This document shows positions 43,257 to 52,223 of a stretch of DNA of 64,000 bases, in pieces. The position numbers and the translations under genes are program-made. Origin of the DNA: Belnapia arida (lineage in GTDB: Bacteria; Pseudomonadota; Alphaproteobacteria; Acetobacterales; Acetobacteraceae); NCBI RefSeq assembly GCF_016773205.1, contig NZ_JAETWB010000001.1, positions 62,001-126,000 on the forward strand. The letters are read 5' to 3'. The number at the start of each line of letters is the position of its first letter. The stretch's first letter is position 1. Under the pieces are notes generated by a model. That model was not told the origin of the DNA and made no database searches. It was given only the letters and a program-made list of their open reading frames with translations.

Positions 43257-45731
43257 ATGCTTCCCCTCGACCTCCCCGTCGCCGAGGCCCTCCCGGCATT
43301 GACCGCCGCCCTCCGCGCCAGCCCCAATGCGGTGCTCATTGCCCCGCCAGGTGCCGGCAAGACCACGCTCGTCCCGCTCGTCCTGCGCGAGGAGCCCTGG
43401 GCCGAGGCCGGCAAGCTGCTGGTGCTGGAGCCCCGCCGCGTTGCCGCCCGCGCCGCCGCTCGCCGGATGGCCGAGCTCCTGGGCGAAGCCGCCCCGGGCG
43501 GCACCATCGGCCTCTCGACGCGGCTCGACCGCGCCGTCTCGGCGGCGACGCGGATCGAGGTGGTGACGGAGGGCCTGCTCGTCCGCCGCCTGCAATCCGA
43601 CCCGGGACTCGAGGGCGTCGCCGGCGTGCTGTTCGACGAGGCGCATGAGCGCAACCTCGACACCGACCTGGCGCTCGCCCTCTGCCTCGACCTGCAACGC
43701 GGCCTGCGCCCGGAACTGCGGCTGCTGGCGATGTCGGCCACCCTCGACGGCACGGCCTTCGCGGGGCTGATGGGCGATGCGCCGACGATCGAGTCCCTTG
43801 GCCGTGCCTGGCCGGTCTCGGTGGGGCACCGCCCCCGTGACCTCGCGGACCCGCGCGACCTGCCGGAGGCCATGGCCGGCGCCATCCGCACCGCGCTGCG
43901 CGACCATGAGGGCGACGTGCTCGCCTTCCTCCCCGGCTGGGGCGAGATCCGCCGTACCGCCGAGCGGCTCTCCGGCATCGCGGCGGATGTGCTGCCGCTC
44001 CATGGCGAGCTGCCTCCCGCCGAGCAGGACCGCGCCCTCACGCCCGGACCGCGGCGCAAGGTCGTGCTTGCCACCTCCATCGCCGAGACCTCGCTGACCG
44101 TGCCCGGCGTCCGTATCGTCGTCGATGGCGGCTTCCGCCGCACCCCGCGGCTCGACCCGGCGACCGGCCTCGCCCGGCTCGTCACCGTGCGCATCAGCAA
44201 GGCGGCCGCCGAGCAGCGCGCCGGGCGCGCCGGCCGCACCGCGCCGGGCGTCGCCATCCGCCTCTGGTCGGAGGCGCTGCATCGCGGGCTCGCCCCGCAG
44301 GACCGGCCGGCGATCCTGGAGGAGGAACTGTCCGGCCTCGCCCTCGACCTGGCCAGCTGGGGCGCCGGGCCCGCCGACCTCGCCTGGCTCGACCCGCCGC
44401 CCGCCGGCGCGCTCGCCGCCGCCCGCAACCTGCTCCGCGACCTCGATGCGCTCGATGCCGAGGGGCGCATCACCGCGACCGGCCGCCGCATGGCCCGGCT
44501 CGGCACCCATCCGCGCCTTGCCCGCATGCTGGCGGCAGCCGAAGGAGAAGGGGAGGGGGCGCTGGCCGCCGACCTCGCCGCCCTGCTGGAGGAGCGCGAC
44601 CCGATCCGCGGCCGCGAGGTGCCGAGCGACATCACCCTCCGCCTCGACCTGCTGCATGGCGGCGACCATCCGAATGCCGACCGGGCGACCATCCACCGCA
44701 TCCGCCGCGCCGCCGCGCTGCACCGGCGCCGGCTCGGCCTGCATGGCAATGCCTCGCCCGAAGGCGAGCCGGGCGCGCTGCTCGCCGCCGGCTTCCCCGA
44801 CCGCATCGCCGCCATGCGCGGCGTCATGATCGGTGCCTTCCGCTTGGCCTCGGGGCAGGGCGCCCGGCTCGGGGCGACGGACCCGCTGGCGAAGTCGCCA
44901 CTCCTCGCCGTCGCGGACCTCGAATTGCAGGGCACCGAGGCGCGCATCCGCATGGCCGCGCCGCTCGACCGCGCCCTGTTGGAGGCCCGCTTCCCGGGAC
45001 GCTTCCGCCGCGAGGAGGGCGCGGCCTTCGACCAGCGCGCCGGCGCGGTGCTGGCCCGCCGCCGCCTCCGCTTCGGCCCGCTGGTGCTGGAGGAGCAGCC
45101 CCTGCTGAACCCCGACCCCGCACTGGTCGCCGCGGCCCTGGCCGAGGCGGTGGCGGAGCGCGGGCTGCGCGACCTGCCCTGGACGCCGGCCGCCCGCCAG
45201 CTCCAGGCCCGTCTCCGCTGGATGCGCGAGGTCGAGGGCGAGGGCTGGCCGGATGCCTCGGATGCCGCGCTCATCGCAACCGCCGGGGACTGGCTCGCCC
45301 CGCACCTCCGTGGCCGTTCCCGCCTCGCCGACCTCGCCGGACTGAACCTGCCCGACATGCTGCTGGCGGATCTGCCATGGGAGCGCCGCCGGCGCCTCGA
45401 TGCGGCGCTCCCCACCCGCCTCGACCTGCCCGCCGGGCGCAGCGCCGCCATCGACTACACCGGCGAGACCCCGACGCTCGAGGCCCGCCCCCAGCACCTC
45501 TATGGCCTGACCCGCCTGCCGCCGCTTGCCGAGGGCCGCATCCCTCTCCAGGTCGCGCTGCTATCCCCCGCCGGCCGGCCGATCGCCGTCACCGGGGACT
45601 TGGCCGGCTTCTGGCGCGGCGGCTGGTTGGAGGTGCGGAAGGAGATGCGTGGCCGCTATCCGAAGCACAGTTGGCCCGAGGATCCGGCCGGCGCCGCCGC
45701 CGACCCGTCCCGGCCCGGCCGCGGCGGATGA
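43257..45731 (+). CDS. hrpB: ATP-dependent helicase HrpB
   Basis: 824-residue DEAH-box RNA helicase. Motif I APPGAGKTTLVPLVL (residues 30-42), Ia LEPRRVAARAAARRMAE, motif II DEAH at 127-130 (LFDEAHERNLDTDLALAL), motif III SATLDG, motif VI QRAGRAGRTAPGVAIRLW, then the HA2/HrpB C-terminal region ending WPEDPAGAAADPSRPGRGG, where HrpB normally has KHxWPEDP. Start 43257 gives MLPLDLPVAEALPAL, the normal HrpB opening. Role in vivo poorly known. Confidence 0.95.
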   Translation: MLPLDLPVAEALPALTAALRASPNAVLIAPPGAGKTTLVPLVLREEPWAEAGKLLVLEPRRVAARAAARRMAELLGEAAPGGTIGLSTRLDRAVSAATRIEVVTEGLLVRRLQSDPGLEGVAGVLFDEAHERNLDTDLALALCLDLQRGLRPELRLLAMSATLDGTAFAGLMGDAPTIESLGRAWPVSVGHRPRDLADPRDLPEAMAGAIRTALRDHEGDVLAFLPGWGEIRRTAERLSGIAADVLPLHGELPPAEQDRALTPGPRRKVVLATSIAETSLTVPGVRIVVDGGFRRTPRLDPATGLARLVTVRISKAAAEQRAGRAGRTAPGVAIRLWSEALHRGLAPQDRPAILEEELSGLALDLASWGAGPADLAWLDPPPAGALAAARNLLRDLDALDAEGRITATGRRMARLGTHPRLARMLAAAEGEGEGALAADLAALLEERDPIRGREVPSDITLRLDLLHGGDHPNADRATIHRIRRAAALHRRRLGLHGNASPEGEPGALLAAGFPDRIAAMRGVMIGAFRLASGQGARLGATDPLAKSPLLAVADLELQGTEARIRMAAPLDRALLEARFPGRFRREEGAAFDQRAGAVLARRRLRFGPLVLEEQPLLNPDPALVAAALAEAVAERGLRDLPWTPAARQLQARLRWMREVEGEGWPDASDAALIATAGDWLAPHLRGRSRLADLAGLNLPDMLLADLPWERRRRLDAALPTRLDLPAGRSAAIDYTGETPTLEARPQHLYGLTRLPPLAEGRIPLQVALLSPAGRPIAVTGDLAGFWRGGWLEVRKEMRGRYPKHSWPEDPAGAAADPSRPGRGG

Positions 45732-45834
45732 ACCGACCGTCACCCGCGAAGAGGTTGAAGGACCGCATCCATCTTCCCAAAGTTGGGTCGACCGAGTACC
45801 GCCACGCCCTTCCCACGAGGATCGCGCCCCCCTG

Positions 45835-46911
45835 ATGTCAGCCACCTTGCCGCGCCGCCACGCCGGCCTCGCCTTCGCCGCCCTGCTGACCGGCTGCACC
45901 ACCAAGCCTTGGCCGGCCAGCGCCCAGCGCGGCCTGCTGCCCGATTTCGCCGATCTCGCCGAGCGCGTCCTCCCCGCCGTGGTCAATATCGCCGTCACCG
46001 GCGAGACCACCGTCGCCCAGCTGCCGCCCGAGCTGCGCGGCACTCCGCTCGAGCGCTATTTCCGCGACCGCCTGCGCAACCGGCGGCAGGAGGTCTCGGG
46101 CGCCGGCTCCGGCTTCATCATCGAGCCGGTCGGCTTCATCGTCACCAACAACCACGTCATCGGCAGTGCCAGCCGCGTCGTCGTCGCCCTGCAGGACGGC
46201 ACGGAGCTGACCGCACGCATCGTCGGCTCCGACGAACTGACCGATCTCGCCCTGCTGAAGGTCGAGGTGCCACACAGCCTCGCCGCCGTGTCCTGGGGAA
46301 GCTCCGGGACGACGCGGGTCGGCTCCTGGGTGCTGGCCGCGGGCAATCCCTTCGGCCTCGGCGGCACCGTCACCTCGGGCATCGTCTCGGCGCGCGGGCG
46401 GGAGATCGGCGCCGGGCCCTTCGACGACTTCATCCAGACCGATGCCGCCATCAATCCGGGCAATTCCGGCGGCCCGCTGTTCAACGCCCAGGGCGAGGTG
46501 ATCGGCATCAACACGGCGATCTACTCACCCTCCGGCGCCTCCGCCGGCATCGGCTTCGCAACGCCATCCGACCTCGCCCGGCCGGTGATCGAGCAGCTCC
46601 GCCGCGATGGGCGGGTGGAGCGCGGCTGGCTCGGCGTCTCGGTGCAGGACCTGGTGCCGGAGGATGGCCGCCCCGCCCGCCGCGGCGTGCTCATCGCCGG
46701 GGTCGAGCGCACCAGCCCGGCCGGCCGCGCCGGGCTGCGCCAGGGCGATATCGTCGTCGCCATCAATGGCGACCGGGTCGAGACGTCGCGCGCCCTGGTC
46801 CGCACCGTCGCCGCCGTGCCGCCCGGCCAGACCGTCCGCCTCAGCGTGCTGCGCGAGGGGCGGGAGCGCGAGCTGCCCGTCCAGGTTGGCCGCCGCCCGG
46901 GTCAGGGGTAA
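45835..46911 (+). CDS. DegP/DegQ-like trypsin protease with lipoprotein leader
   Basis: 358-residue S1C protease with one PDZ domain. A leader with a lipobox-like LLTGC (Cys21) suggests membrane anchoring rather than free periplasmic location. Triad His107 (VTNNHVIG), Asp137 (ELTDLALLKVE), Ser211 (INPGNSGGPLFN). PDZ from about 265 (RGWLGVSVQDLVPEDG ... GLRQGDIVVAINGDRVETSR). It resembles DegS/HhoB-like enzymes in having a single PDZ. Followed 30 bases later by a response regulator and histidine kinase, so it may belong to an envelope-stress unit. Confidence 0.92.
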   Translation: MSATLPRRHAGLAFAALLTGCTTKPWPASAQRGLLPDFADLAERVLPAVVNIAVTGETTVAQLPPELRGTPLERYFRDRLRNRRQEVSGAGSGFIIEPVGFIVTNNHVIGSASRVVVALQDGTELTARIVGSDELTDLALLKVEVPHSLAAVSWGSSGTTRVGSWVLAAGNPFGLGGTVTSGIVSARGREIGAGPFDDFIQTDAAINPGNSGGPLFNAQGEVIGINTAIYSPSGASAGIGFATPSDLARPVIEQLRRDGRVERGWLGVSVQDLVPEDGRPARRGVLIAGVERTSPAGRAGLRQGDIVVAINGDRVETSRALVRTVAAVPPGQTVRLSVLREGRERELPVQVGRRPGQG

Positions 46912-46941
46912 CATACCGCATCTACAAGGACACCCGCCGCC

Positions 46942-47622
46942 ATGCGCATTCTGCTGGTCGAGGACGATGCCGAGGTCGCCCGCTTCGTGAAGAAGGGGCT
47001 GCAGGAGGCCGGCCATACCGTCGAGCACGCGACGAACGGGCGCGACGGGCTTTTCCTCGCCGCCTCCGAGCAATTCGACATGCTCGTGCTCGACCGCATG
47101 CTGCCCGGCGGCGTCGACGGCGTGCGGCTGGTCGAGACGCTGCGCAGCCAGGGCAACCGCACCCCCGTGCTCTTCCTTTCCGCCCTCTCGGCGGTCGATG
47201 AGAAGGTGAAGGGGCTGAAGGCCGGCGGTGACGACTACCTGACCAAGCCCTTCGCCTTCGCCGAACTCCTGGCTCGGGTCGAGGCACTGGGCCGCCGCCC
47301 CTCGGTCGATGCGCCGGCCACCAAGCTCCGCGTCGCCGACTTGGAGCTCGACCTGCTCTCCCGCACGGTGATGCGTGCGAGCAAGCGCATCGACGTGCAG
47401 CCGCGCGAATTCCGCCTGCTGGAGCACCTGATGCGCCATGCCGGCCAGGTGGTGACGCGCACCATGCTGCTCGAGAAGGTCTGGGACTACCATTTCGACC
47501 CGCAGACCAACGTCATCGACGTGCATGTCTCGCGGCTGCGCCAGAAGCTCGACAAGGGCTTCGACAAGCCGCTGATCCATACGGTGCGCAACGCCGGCTA
47601 CATGATCCGGGCCGAACCCTGA
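46942..47622 (+). CDS. OmpR/PhoB-family response regulator
   Basis: 226-residue DNA-binding regulator. Receiver: MRILLVEDDAEVARFV, phospho-acceptor Asp51 (MLVLDRMLPGG), LSALSA and the Lys of YLTKPFAFAELLARV. Winged-helix output: MRASKRIDVQPREFRLLEHL and VWDYHFDPQTNVIDVHVSRL, close to the copper/heavy-metal CusR-type subgroup. Operon with the kinase downstream. Confidence 0.94.
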   Translation: MRILLVEDDAEVARFVKKGLQEAGHTVEHATNGRDGLFLAASEQFDMLVLDRMLPGGVDGVRLVETLRSQGNRTPVLFLSALSAVDEKVKGLKAGGDDYLTKPFAFAELLARVEALGRRPSVDAPATKLRVADLELDLLSRTVMRASKRIDVQPREFRLLEHLMRHAGQVVTRTMLLEKVWDYHFDPQTNVIDVHVSRLRQKLDKGFDKPLIHTVRNAGYMIRAEP

Positions 47623-47699
47623 AGCAGGCCGCCAATCGCCGCGGCGACCAGGCGCTGTCCCCGGGGCTCGCCCCAAGCCTAGCCCTCGGGCCGCCACGG

Positions 47700-49088
47700 T
47701 TGCTGCGCAGCGCCGGCTTCCGCTTCGCGCTGCTCTTCGCGGCAATGTTCGCCTCCGCCGCCATCGCCCTCGTCGCCGTGCTCTGGTGGGCGACGGCGGG
47801 AGCGCTCGACCGGCAGACCGATGCCGCCGTGCGCGCCGACGCCATCGCGCTGGCGGAACGCTGGCGCGAGGCGGGCGCCACCGGCCTTGCCGAGGCGATC
47901 GAGGAGCGGCTCGCCGTCGATGTGGAGAACGAGTCGATCTACCTGCTGATGGAGGCGGAGGGCACCCGCCGCCTCGCCGGCAATCTCGACCGCTGGCCGA
48001 ACGCCCCTCCCGGCGAGGGGTCCTGGTTCCGCACTCGCGTCCTGCATGACGGCATCGCCGCCGAGGCACGCTTGCACCGCCTCGAGCTGCCCGGCCTCCG
48101 CCTCATCGTCGGCCGCGACGAGTCGGAGCGCGAGCAGCTCCGCCGCCTGCTGACCGAGGGGGTGTTCTGGGCTTCCGGTGCGGTGGTGCTCTTCGCCCTG
48201 CTCGGTGCTTGGCTGCTGCGCCATGCCTTGCAGGCGCGGATGAGCCCGGTCTTCGCCACCACGGCGGCAATCGCCGGCGGCGACCTCTCCTCCCGGGTCG
48301 CCCTCTCCGGCCGCGCTGACGAATTCGACCGGCTGGCGCAGACGCTGAACATCATGCTGGAGCGAATCGTGACCCTGATGGAGGGCGTGCGCGGCGTCTC
48401 GGATGCCATCGCCCACGACCTCCGCACGCCGATCGCCCGCGCCCGCGCCAAACTCGAGGATGCGCTCTCCGAGGCGCCGGAGGGGGCCCGGCCCGGCGTC
48501 CCGCCGGACGAGGCGACGCTCCGCGCCGCCATCGAGCAGGGCATCGCCGATCTCGACGGCATCAGCCGCATCTTCCAGGCCCTGCTGCGCATCGCGGAGG
48601 CCGAGGCGGGCGCCCGCCGCGCCGCCTTCGCCCCCTTCGACCTCGTCCCCGTCCTGGCCGATGCCGCCGAGATATACGAGGTTGCCGCCGAGGCGCGGGG
48701 CCAGCAACTTGCCACGGAGCTGCCGGAGCGGCTCGACCTCGTCGGCGACCGCGACCTGTTGTTGCAGGCGGTCGCCAACCTGCTCGACAACGCCATCAAA
48801 TTCACCCCGCTCGGCGGCACGGTGCGCGTGATCGCCCGCGCCCTGCCGACGGCGGTCGAGGTCGCGGTCTGCGACGACGGCCCCGGCCTCTCGCCCGGGG
48901 ACCGCGCCCATGCGGGCGAACGCTTCTTCCGCGCCGACAAGGCCCGCGCGACGCCCGGCTCCGGCCTCGGCCTATCCCTGGTTCAGGCGGTCGTTCACCT
49001 GCATGCCGGCGAGTTGCGGCTCGAGGATGCCGCCCCTGGCCGCGTGCCGCCCGGGCTCCGCGTCGTGCTGCGCCTGCCGAAGCCCTGA
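47700..49088 (+). CDS. Sensor histidine kinase
   Basis: 462-residue membrane kinase. Two helices, 8-31 and about 154-174, flank a periplasmic sensor of ~120 residues. HAMP near 175-225; phospho-acceptor His239 in SDAIAHDLRTPIARARA; HATPase with N box LLDNAIKFTPLGG, G1 CDDGPGLSPGDR, F box ERFFRADKARATPGSGLGL. It starts at TTG 47700; a CTG overlapping the regulator stop (47619) is in frame and gives a longer alternative. Cognate of the regulator upstream; stimulus unknown, possibly metal or envelope stress. Confidence 0.92.
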   Translation: MLRSAGFRFALLFAAMFASAAIALVAVLWWATAGALDRQTDAAVRADAIALAERWREAGATGLAEAIEERLAVDVENESIYLLMEAEGTRRLAGNLDRWPNAPPGEGSWFRTRVLHDGIAAEARLHRLELPGLRLIVGRDESEREQLRRLLTEGVFWASGAVVLFALLGAWLLRHALQARMSPVFATTAAIAGGDLSSRVALSGRADEFDRLAQTLNIMLERIVTLMEGVRGVSDAIAHDLRTPIARARAKLEDALSEAPEGARPGVPPDEATLRAAIEQGIADLDGISRIFQALLRIAEAEAGARRAAFAPFDLVPVLADAAEIYEVAAEARGQQLATELPERLDLVGDRDLLLQAVANLLDNAIKFTPLGGTVRVIARALPTAVEVAVCDDGPGLSPGDRAHAGERFFRADKARATPGSGLGLSLVQAVVHLHAGELRLEDAAPGRVPPGLRVVLRLPKP

Positions 49089-49094
49089 TCCGCC

Positions 49095-49427
49095 ATGACC
49101 GAAGCGTCATCCCCTGCCCATCACCGGATGAGGCGGCCTTCCGCATTGTGGCAAGCCATGCAAAGTCTCGTCACGCCTCCTGCGCTGCTCCTGGTCCTGG
49201 CGATGTCCGCCTCGGCCGAGCCGGGCCCGCGCGTGACCACCGACACCGTCGAGTATTGCGGCAGCCTCGCCGCCCGCCTGGCCGGCATGCCCGCCGCCGC
49301 GCAGGAACCCTCGCGCAGGCTTGCCGCCGAAGGCATGCGGCTCTGCGGCAACGGCCATGTGCGGGTCGGCATCGCCAAGCTGCGCCGCGCCGTCCGCGCC
49401 GCGCAGGCCAACACCTCGGATCGATAA
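49095..49427 (+). CDS. Small secreted protein after the histidine kinase
   Basis: 110 residues from 49095, or 89 from ATG 49158, which would put the signal peptide (SLVTPPALLLVLAMSASA-E) at the N terminus. Mature part has Cys in VEYCGSLAARLAG and MRLCGNGHVRVGI, which may form a disulfide, and a basic C terminus. No family recognised. It begins 6 bases after the kinase stop and is probably part of the two-component operon, a common place for accessory or target periplasmic proteins. Confidence 0.65.
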   Translation: MTEASSPAHHRMRRPSALWQAMQSLVTPPALLLVLAMSASAEPGPRVTTDTVEYCGSLAARLAGMPAAAQEPSRRLAAEGMRLCGNGHVRVGIAKLRRAVRAAQANTSDR

Positions 49428-49473
49428 GGCCGCCCGGCTCGGGTAACCTCTGCGCCATGGCGGAGGTGCAAGG

Positions 49474-51363
49474 ATGAGGCAGGCCGAGGCGGCGGGACTG
49501 CGGCGTGAACTGCGCAGCTTCCTCTCAGCCGCGATCGCCGCGGGCGAGTACGACCCGGCGGCCGGCAGCTTCGGGCCGGCCGATCCCGGCTTCGCTGCCC
49601 GGCTGGGCGCGCGGGGCTGGCTTGGCATCTGCTGGCCGCGTGCCCTCGGCGGCCAGGAGGGCAGTGCCCTCGACCGCCATGTCATCGCCGAGGAGCTGAT
49701 CGCCCATGGTGCCCCGTTGCGGGCAAGCTGGGTCGCGGAATGGCTCGCGGGCCCGCTCCTGCTCGCCGCCGGCACGCCGGAGCAGCAGCGGGAGCTGCTG
49801 CCCCGCTTCGCCGCCGGGCGCCTCTCCGCCTGCATCGGCCTGACCGAAGCCGCCCTGCCCGGCAGCGGCGCGCCGCGCTGCCTTGCGCGGCCGGACCGCG
49901 GCGGCTGGCGCCTCGGCGGCCGTTGCCAGATGATCGGCGACCCGCTCGGCCGGCTGATCCTGCTCGCCCGCACCGGCGATGACGGGGGGGCCGGCCTCAG
50001 CCTCTTCCTCGTCGACCTGGCGCTGCCCGGCATCGCCCCGCTCGGTGCCGGCCGGCTTGCCTTCGACGGAGTTTTCCTCGCCGGGGACCGGCTGCTCGGG
50101 CCGCCCGAGGCAGGGCTGGCGATCTGGCAGGAGGTTGCCGGCATCGCCCGTGGTGCGCCCGGTGGTTGGCTCCGCCACCTGCCGCTGCTGGCCGTGCTCG
50201 CCGCCGCCGACGGCCCGCCGGAGGCGGAGCCGGTGCTCGGGCGCCTCCTTGCCGGCTGCGCCACCATGCAGGCGATTGGCCTGGCCCGTGCCGGCCGCGC
50301 AGCGCCCCGCCTCGCCGCCCTGGCCGCGGCGGAGGCGGAGGCCATCCCCGCCGCCCTCTATCGCCTGCTGCCCGGTGAAGCCCGCCCCGCCCCAGCCGAG
50401 CCGCAGCCCGTCCTGCCGCCTGTTCCCGGCCTTCGCCGTCCCGCCCGCCCTCCGCACCCGCTCGCCGCCGAGACGGCCCGGCTGCTCGACGGACGCCTCT
50501 CCTCCGCCTTCGACCCCCATCTCTGGGCAGCGCTGGAGGAGGGGCCCGTGCTCCGTGCGGCCCTGCCGCCGGAACTCGGTGGGGACGGCGAAGGGTTGCC
50601 CGGCCTGCTCGCCATCGCCGAGGCGGCCGGCGCCGCCGGGGCGCCGCTGCCTATCGCCGAGACGCTGCTCGGCCATCACGCCCTGGCCCTCGCGGGGCTC
50701 GCCCCGCCCATCGGGCCGCTGACCTTCGGCCCGGTTCTGCCCGACGACTCGCCCGGCTTCGGGCAGGGCCTGCTCGCCGGCCGGCTGCATCGCCTGCCCT
50801 GGGCCCGCCATGCCAGCACCGCCGTCATCGTGCTGGAGGGGCGACGCACCGTGCTCGCCGGCCGCCCCGCCATCGGCGACGAGGGCCGCAACGGCGCCGG
50901 CGAGCCGCGCGACCTCGTGCTGCTGGAGGAGATGCCCGTCCTCGCCGCCGGCGAGCCCGGCATGGGGTTAAACCCTGGGGGGCTGCGCGCGCTCGGCACC
51001 CTGTTCCGCGCCGCCGCCATGCTCGGCGCGACGGGCCGCCTGGCCGGCCATCGCCGCAGCCCGGCGCTGGCGGCCGCGGCGCGCTTCGCCCTGCGCCGGG
51101 CCGCGTGGGCGCCGGGCCGCTTCGCCATTGCCTGCGCCCGCCTCCGCGTCCACGCCGCGGCCGAGGATGCCCTTGCCATCCCCGGGCAGGATCCGGCGCT
51201 CGTCCGCCGCATCGCAGCATGGTCGGGCGAATTCGGTACGGAATCAGAATGGGCGAGCTGGCTTGGCCGCCGCGCCCGCCGTGCCGGCGCCGCCGGGCTG
51301 TGGCCCCTCATCGCCGATCCGGGCAGGATGCCGGACCAGACGGAGGAAACGGACGATGAGTGA
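49474..51363 (+). CDS. Tandem acyl-CoA dehydrogenase-like fusion protein
   Basis: 629 residues made of two acyl-CoA dehydrogenase-like halves. The first (1 to ~310): LGARGWLGICWPRALGGQEG, HVIAEELIAHGAP, then ACIGLTEAALPGSG (flavin region), FLVDLALPGI. The second (from ~325): ALPPELGGDGEGLPGLLAIA, PIAETLLGHHALALAG, and a C-terminal helical part with AARFALRRAAWAPGRFAIAC. Both halves look shortened relative to the standard ~380-residue ACAD, and I cannot place the catalytic Glu, so activity is uncertain; it may be one functional plus one scaffold domain, like steroid/bile-acid ACAD heteromers. Overlaps the enoyl-CoA hydratase gene by 8 bases. Confidence 0.85.
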   Translation: MRQAEAAGLRRELRSFLSAAIAAGEYDPAAGSFGPADPGFAARLGARGWLGICWPRALGGQEGSALDRHVIAEELIAHGAPLRASWVAEWLAGPLLLAAGTPEQQRELLPRFAAGRLSACIGLTEAALPGSGAPRCLARPDRGGWRLGGRCQMIGDPLGRLILLARTGDDGGAGLSLFLVDLALPGIAPLGAGRLAFDGVFLAGDRLLGPPEAGLAIWQEVAGIARGAPGGWLRHLPLLAVLAAADGPPEAEPVLGRLLAGCATMQAIGLARAGRAAPRLAALAAAEAEAIPAALYRLLPGEARPAPAEPQPVLPPVPGLRRPARPPHPLAAETARLLDGRLSSAFDPHLWAALEEGPVLRAALPPELGGDGEGLPGLLAIAEAAGAAGAPLPIAETLLGHHALALAGLAPPIGPLTFGPVLPDDSPGFGQGLLAGRLHRLPWARHASTAVIVLEGRRTVLAGRPAIGDEGRNGAGEPRDLVLLEEMPVLAAGEPGMGLNPGGLRALGTLFRAAAMLGATGRLAGHRRSPALAAAARFALRRAAWAPGRFAIACARLRVHAAAEDALAIPGQDPALVRRIAAWSGEFGTESEWASWLGRRARRAGAAGLWPLIADPGRMPDQTEETDDE

Positions 51364-52147
51364 ACTGCTCTTCGAGAAGGCTGGCGGCATCGCCACCATT
51401 ACCCTGAACCGGCCCGACAGCGGCAACGCCTTCACCACCGAGATGCTGGCGCAATGGGAACAGGCGCTGCGCGAATGCATCCATGACGACGCCATCCGCT
51501 GCGTGGTGCTGACCGGCGCCGGCCGCATCTTCTGCTCCGGCGGCGACGTGAAGCGCATGGCGGCGAACACCGCCGGCGGCCAGCAGCCCTGGGATCGCGC
51601 CAAGTACCTCACCGACCATGTCCACCGCATCCCGCTGACGCTGATGGAGCTGGACAAGCCCTACCTCGTCGCCGTCAACGGCGCAGCGACCGGGGCGGGC
51701 ATGGACATGGCGCTGATGGGCGACCTCCGCTTCGCCGCCGAGAGCGCGCGCTTCGCCGAGACCTACATCAAGGTCGGCTTCGTCGCCGGCGACGGCGGCG
51801 CCTGGATGCTGCCGCGGCTGGTCGGCCTGCCGCGCGCGCTGGAGATGCTCTGGCTCGGCGACTTCGTCTCCGCCGCCGAGGCCGAGCGCATCGGCCTGGT
51901 CAACAGGACGGTGCCCGACGACCAGCTCATGGCGCATACCTATTCCGTCGCCGAGCGCCTGGCTTCGGGCCCCACGGTCGGCATCCGGCTGATGAAGCGC
52001 ATGGTAATGCAAGGGCTCACCAGCAGCTTCCGGGACGGTCTCGCCTTCGCCGCCAGCTGCGTCGGCGTCGTCAGCGCGACCGAGGACCACCGCGAGGCCA
52101 CCGCCGCCTTCGCCGAGAAGCGCAAACCCGTCTTCCGCGGGAAATAA
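51356..52147 (+). CDS. Enoyl-CoA hydratase/isomerase family protein
   Basis: 263-residue crotonase-fold enzyme. Oxyanion-hole segments RIFCSGGDVKRMA and AVNGAATGAGMDMALMGDLR, and the active-site helix FAETYIKVGFVAGDGGAWML; the Glu of the AET... segment and an Asp in GDGG replace the usual E/P pattern, so isomerase or hydratase specificity is open. ATG 51356 has GGAGGAAACGG upstream, inside the dehydrogenase 3' end. The two act probably in one beta-oxidation-like pathway. Confidence 0.92.
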   Translation: MSELLFEKAGGIATITLNRPDSGNAFTTEMLAQWEQALRECIHDDAIRCVVLTGAGRIFCSGGDVKRMAANTAGGQQPWDRAKYLTDHVHRIPLTLMELDKPYLVAVNGAATGAGMDMALMGDLRFAAESARFAETYIKVGFVAGDGGAWMLPRLVGLPRALEMLWLGDFVSAAEAERIGLVNRTVPDDQLMAHTYSVAERLASGPTVGIRLMKRMVMQGLTSSFRDGLAFAASCVGVVSATEDHREATAAFAEKRKPVFRGK

Positions 52148-52223
52148 CCGCCCCTCGTTCCGCGGCATCGCCCGAACCATCCGCACGTCCCGCGTTGGCC
52201 CTCCATACGAGGAGGACCAGCGC

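Noticed and set aside
43224-45497. 757- and 735-residue minus-strand frames
   Set aside because: Antisense to hrpB, whose helicase motifs are complete; composition is typical of high-GC shadows.
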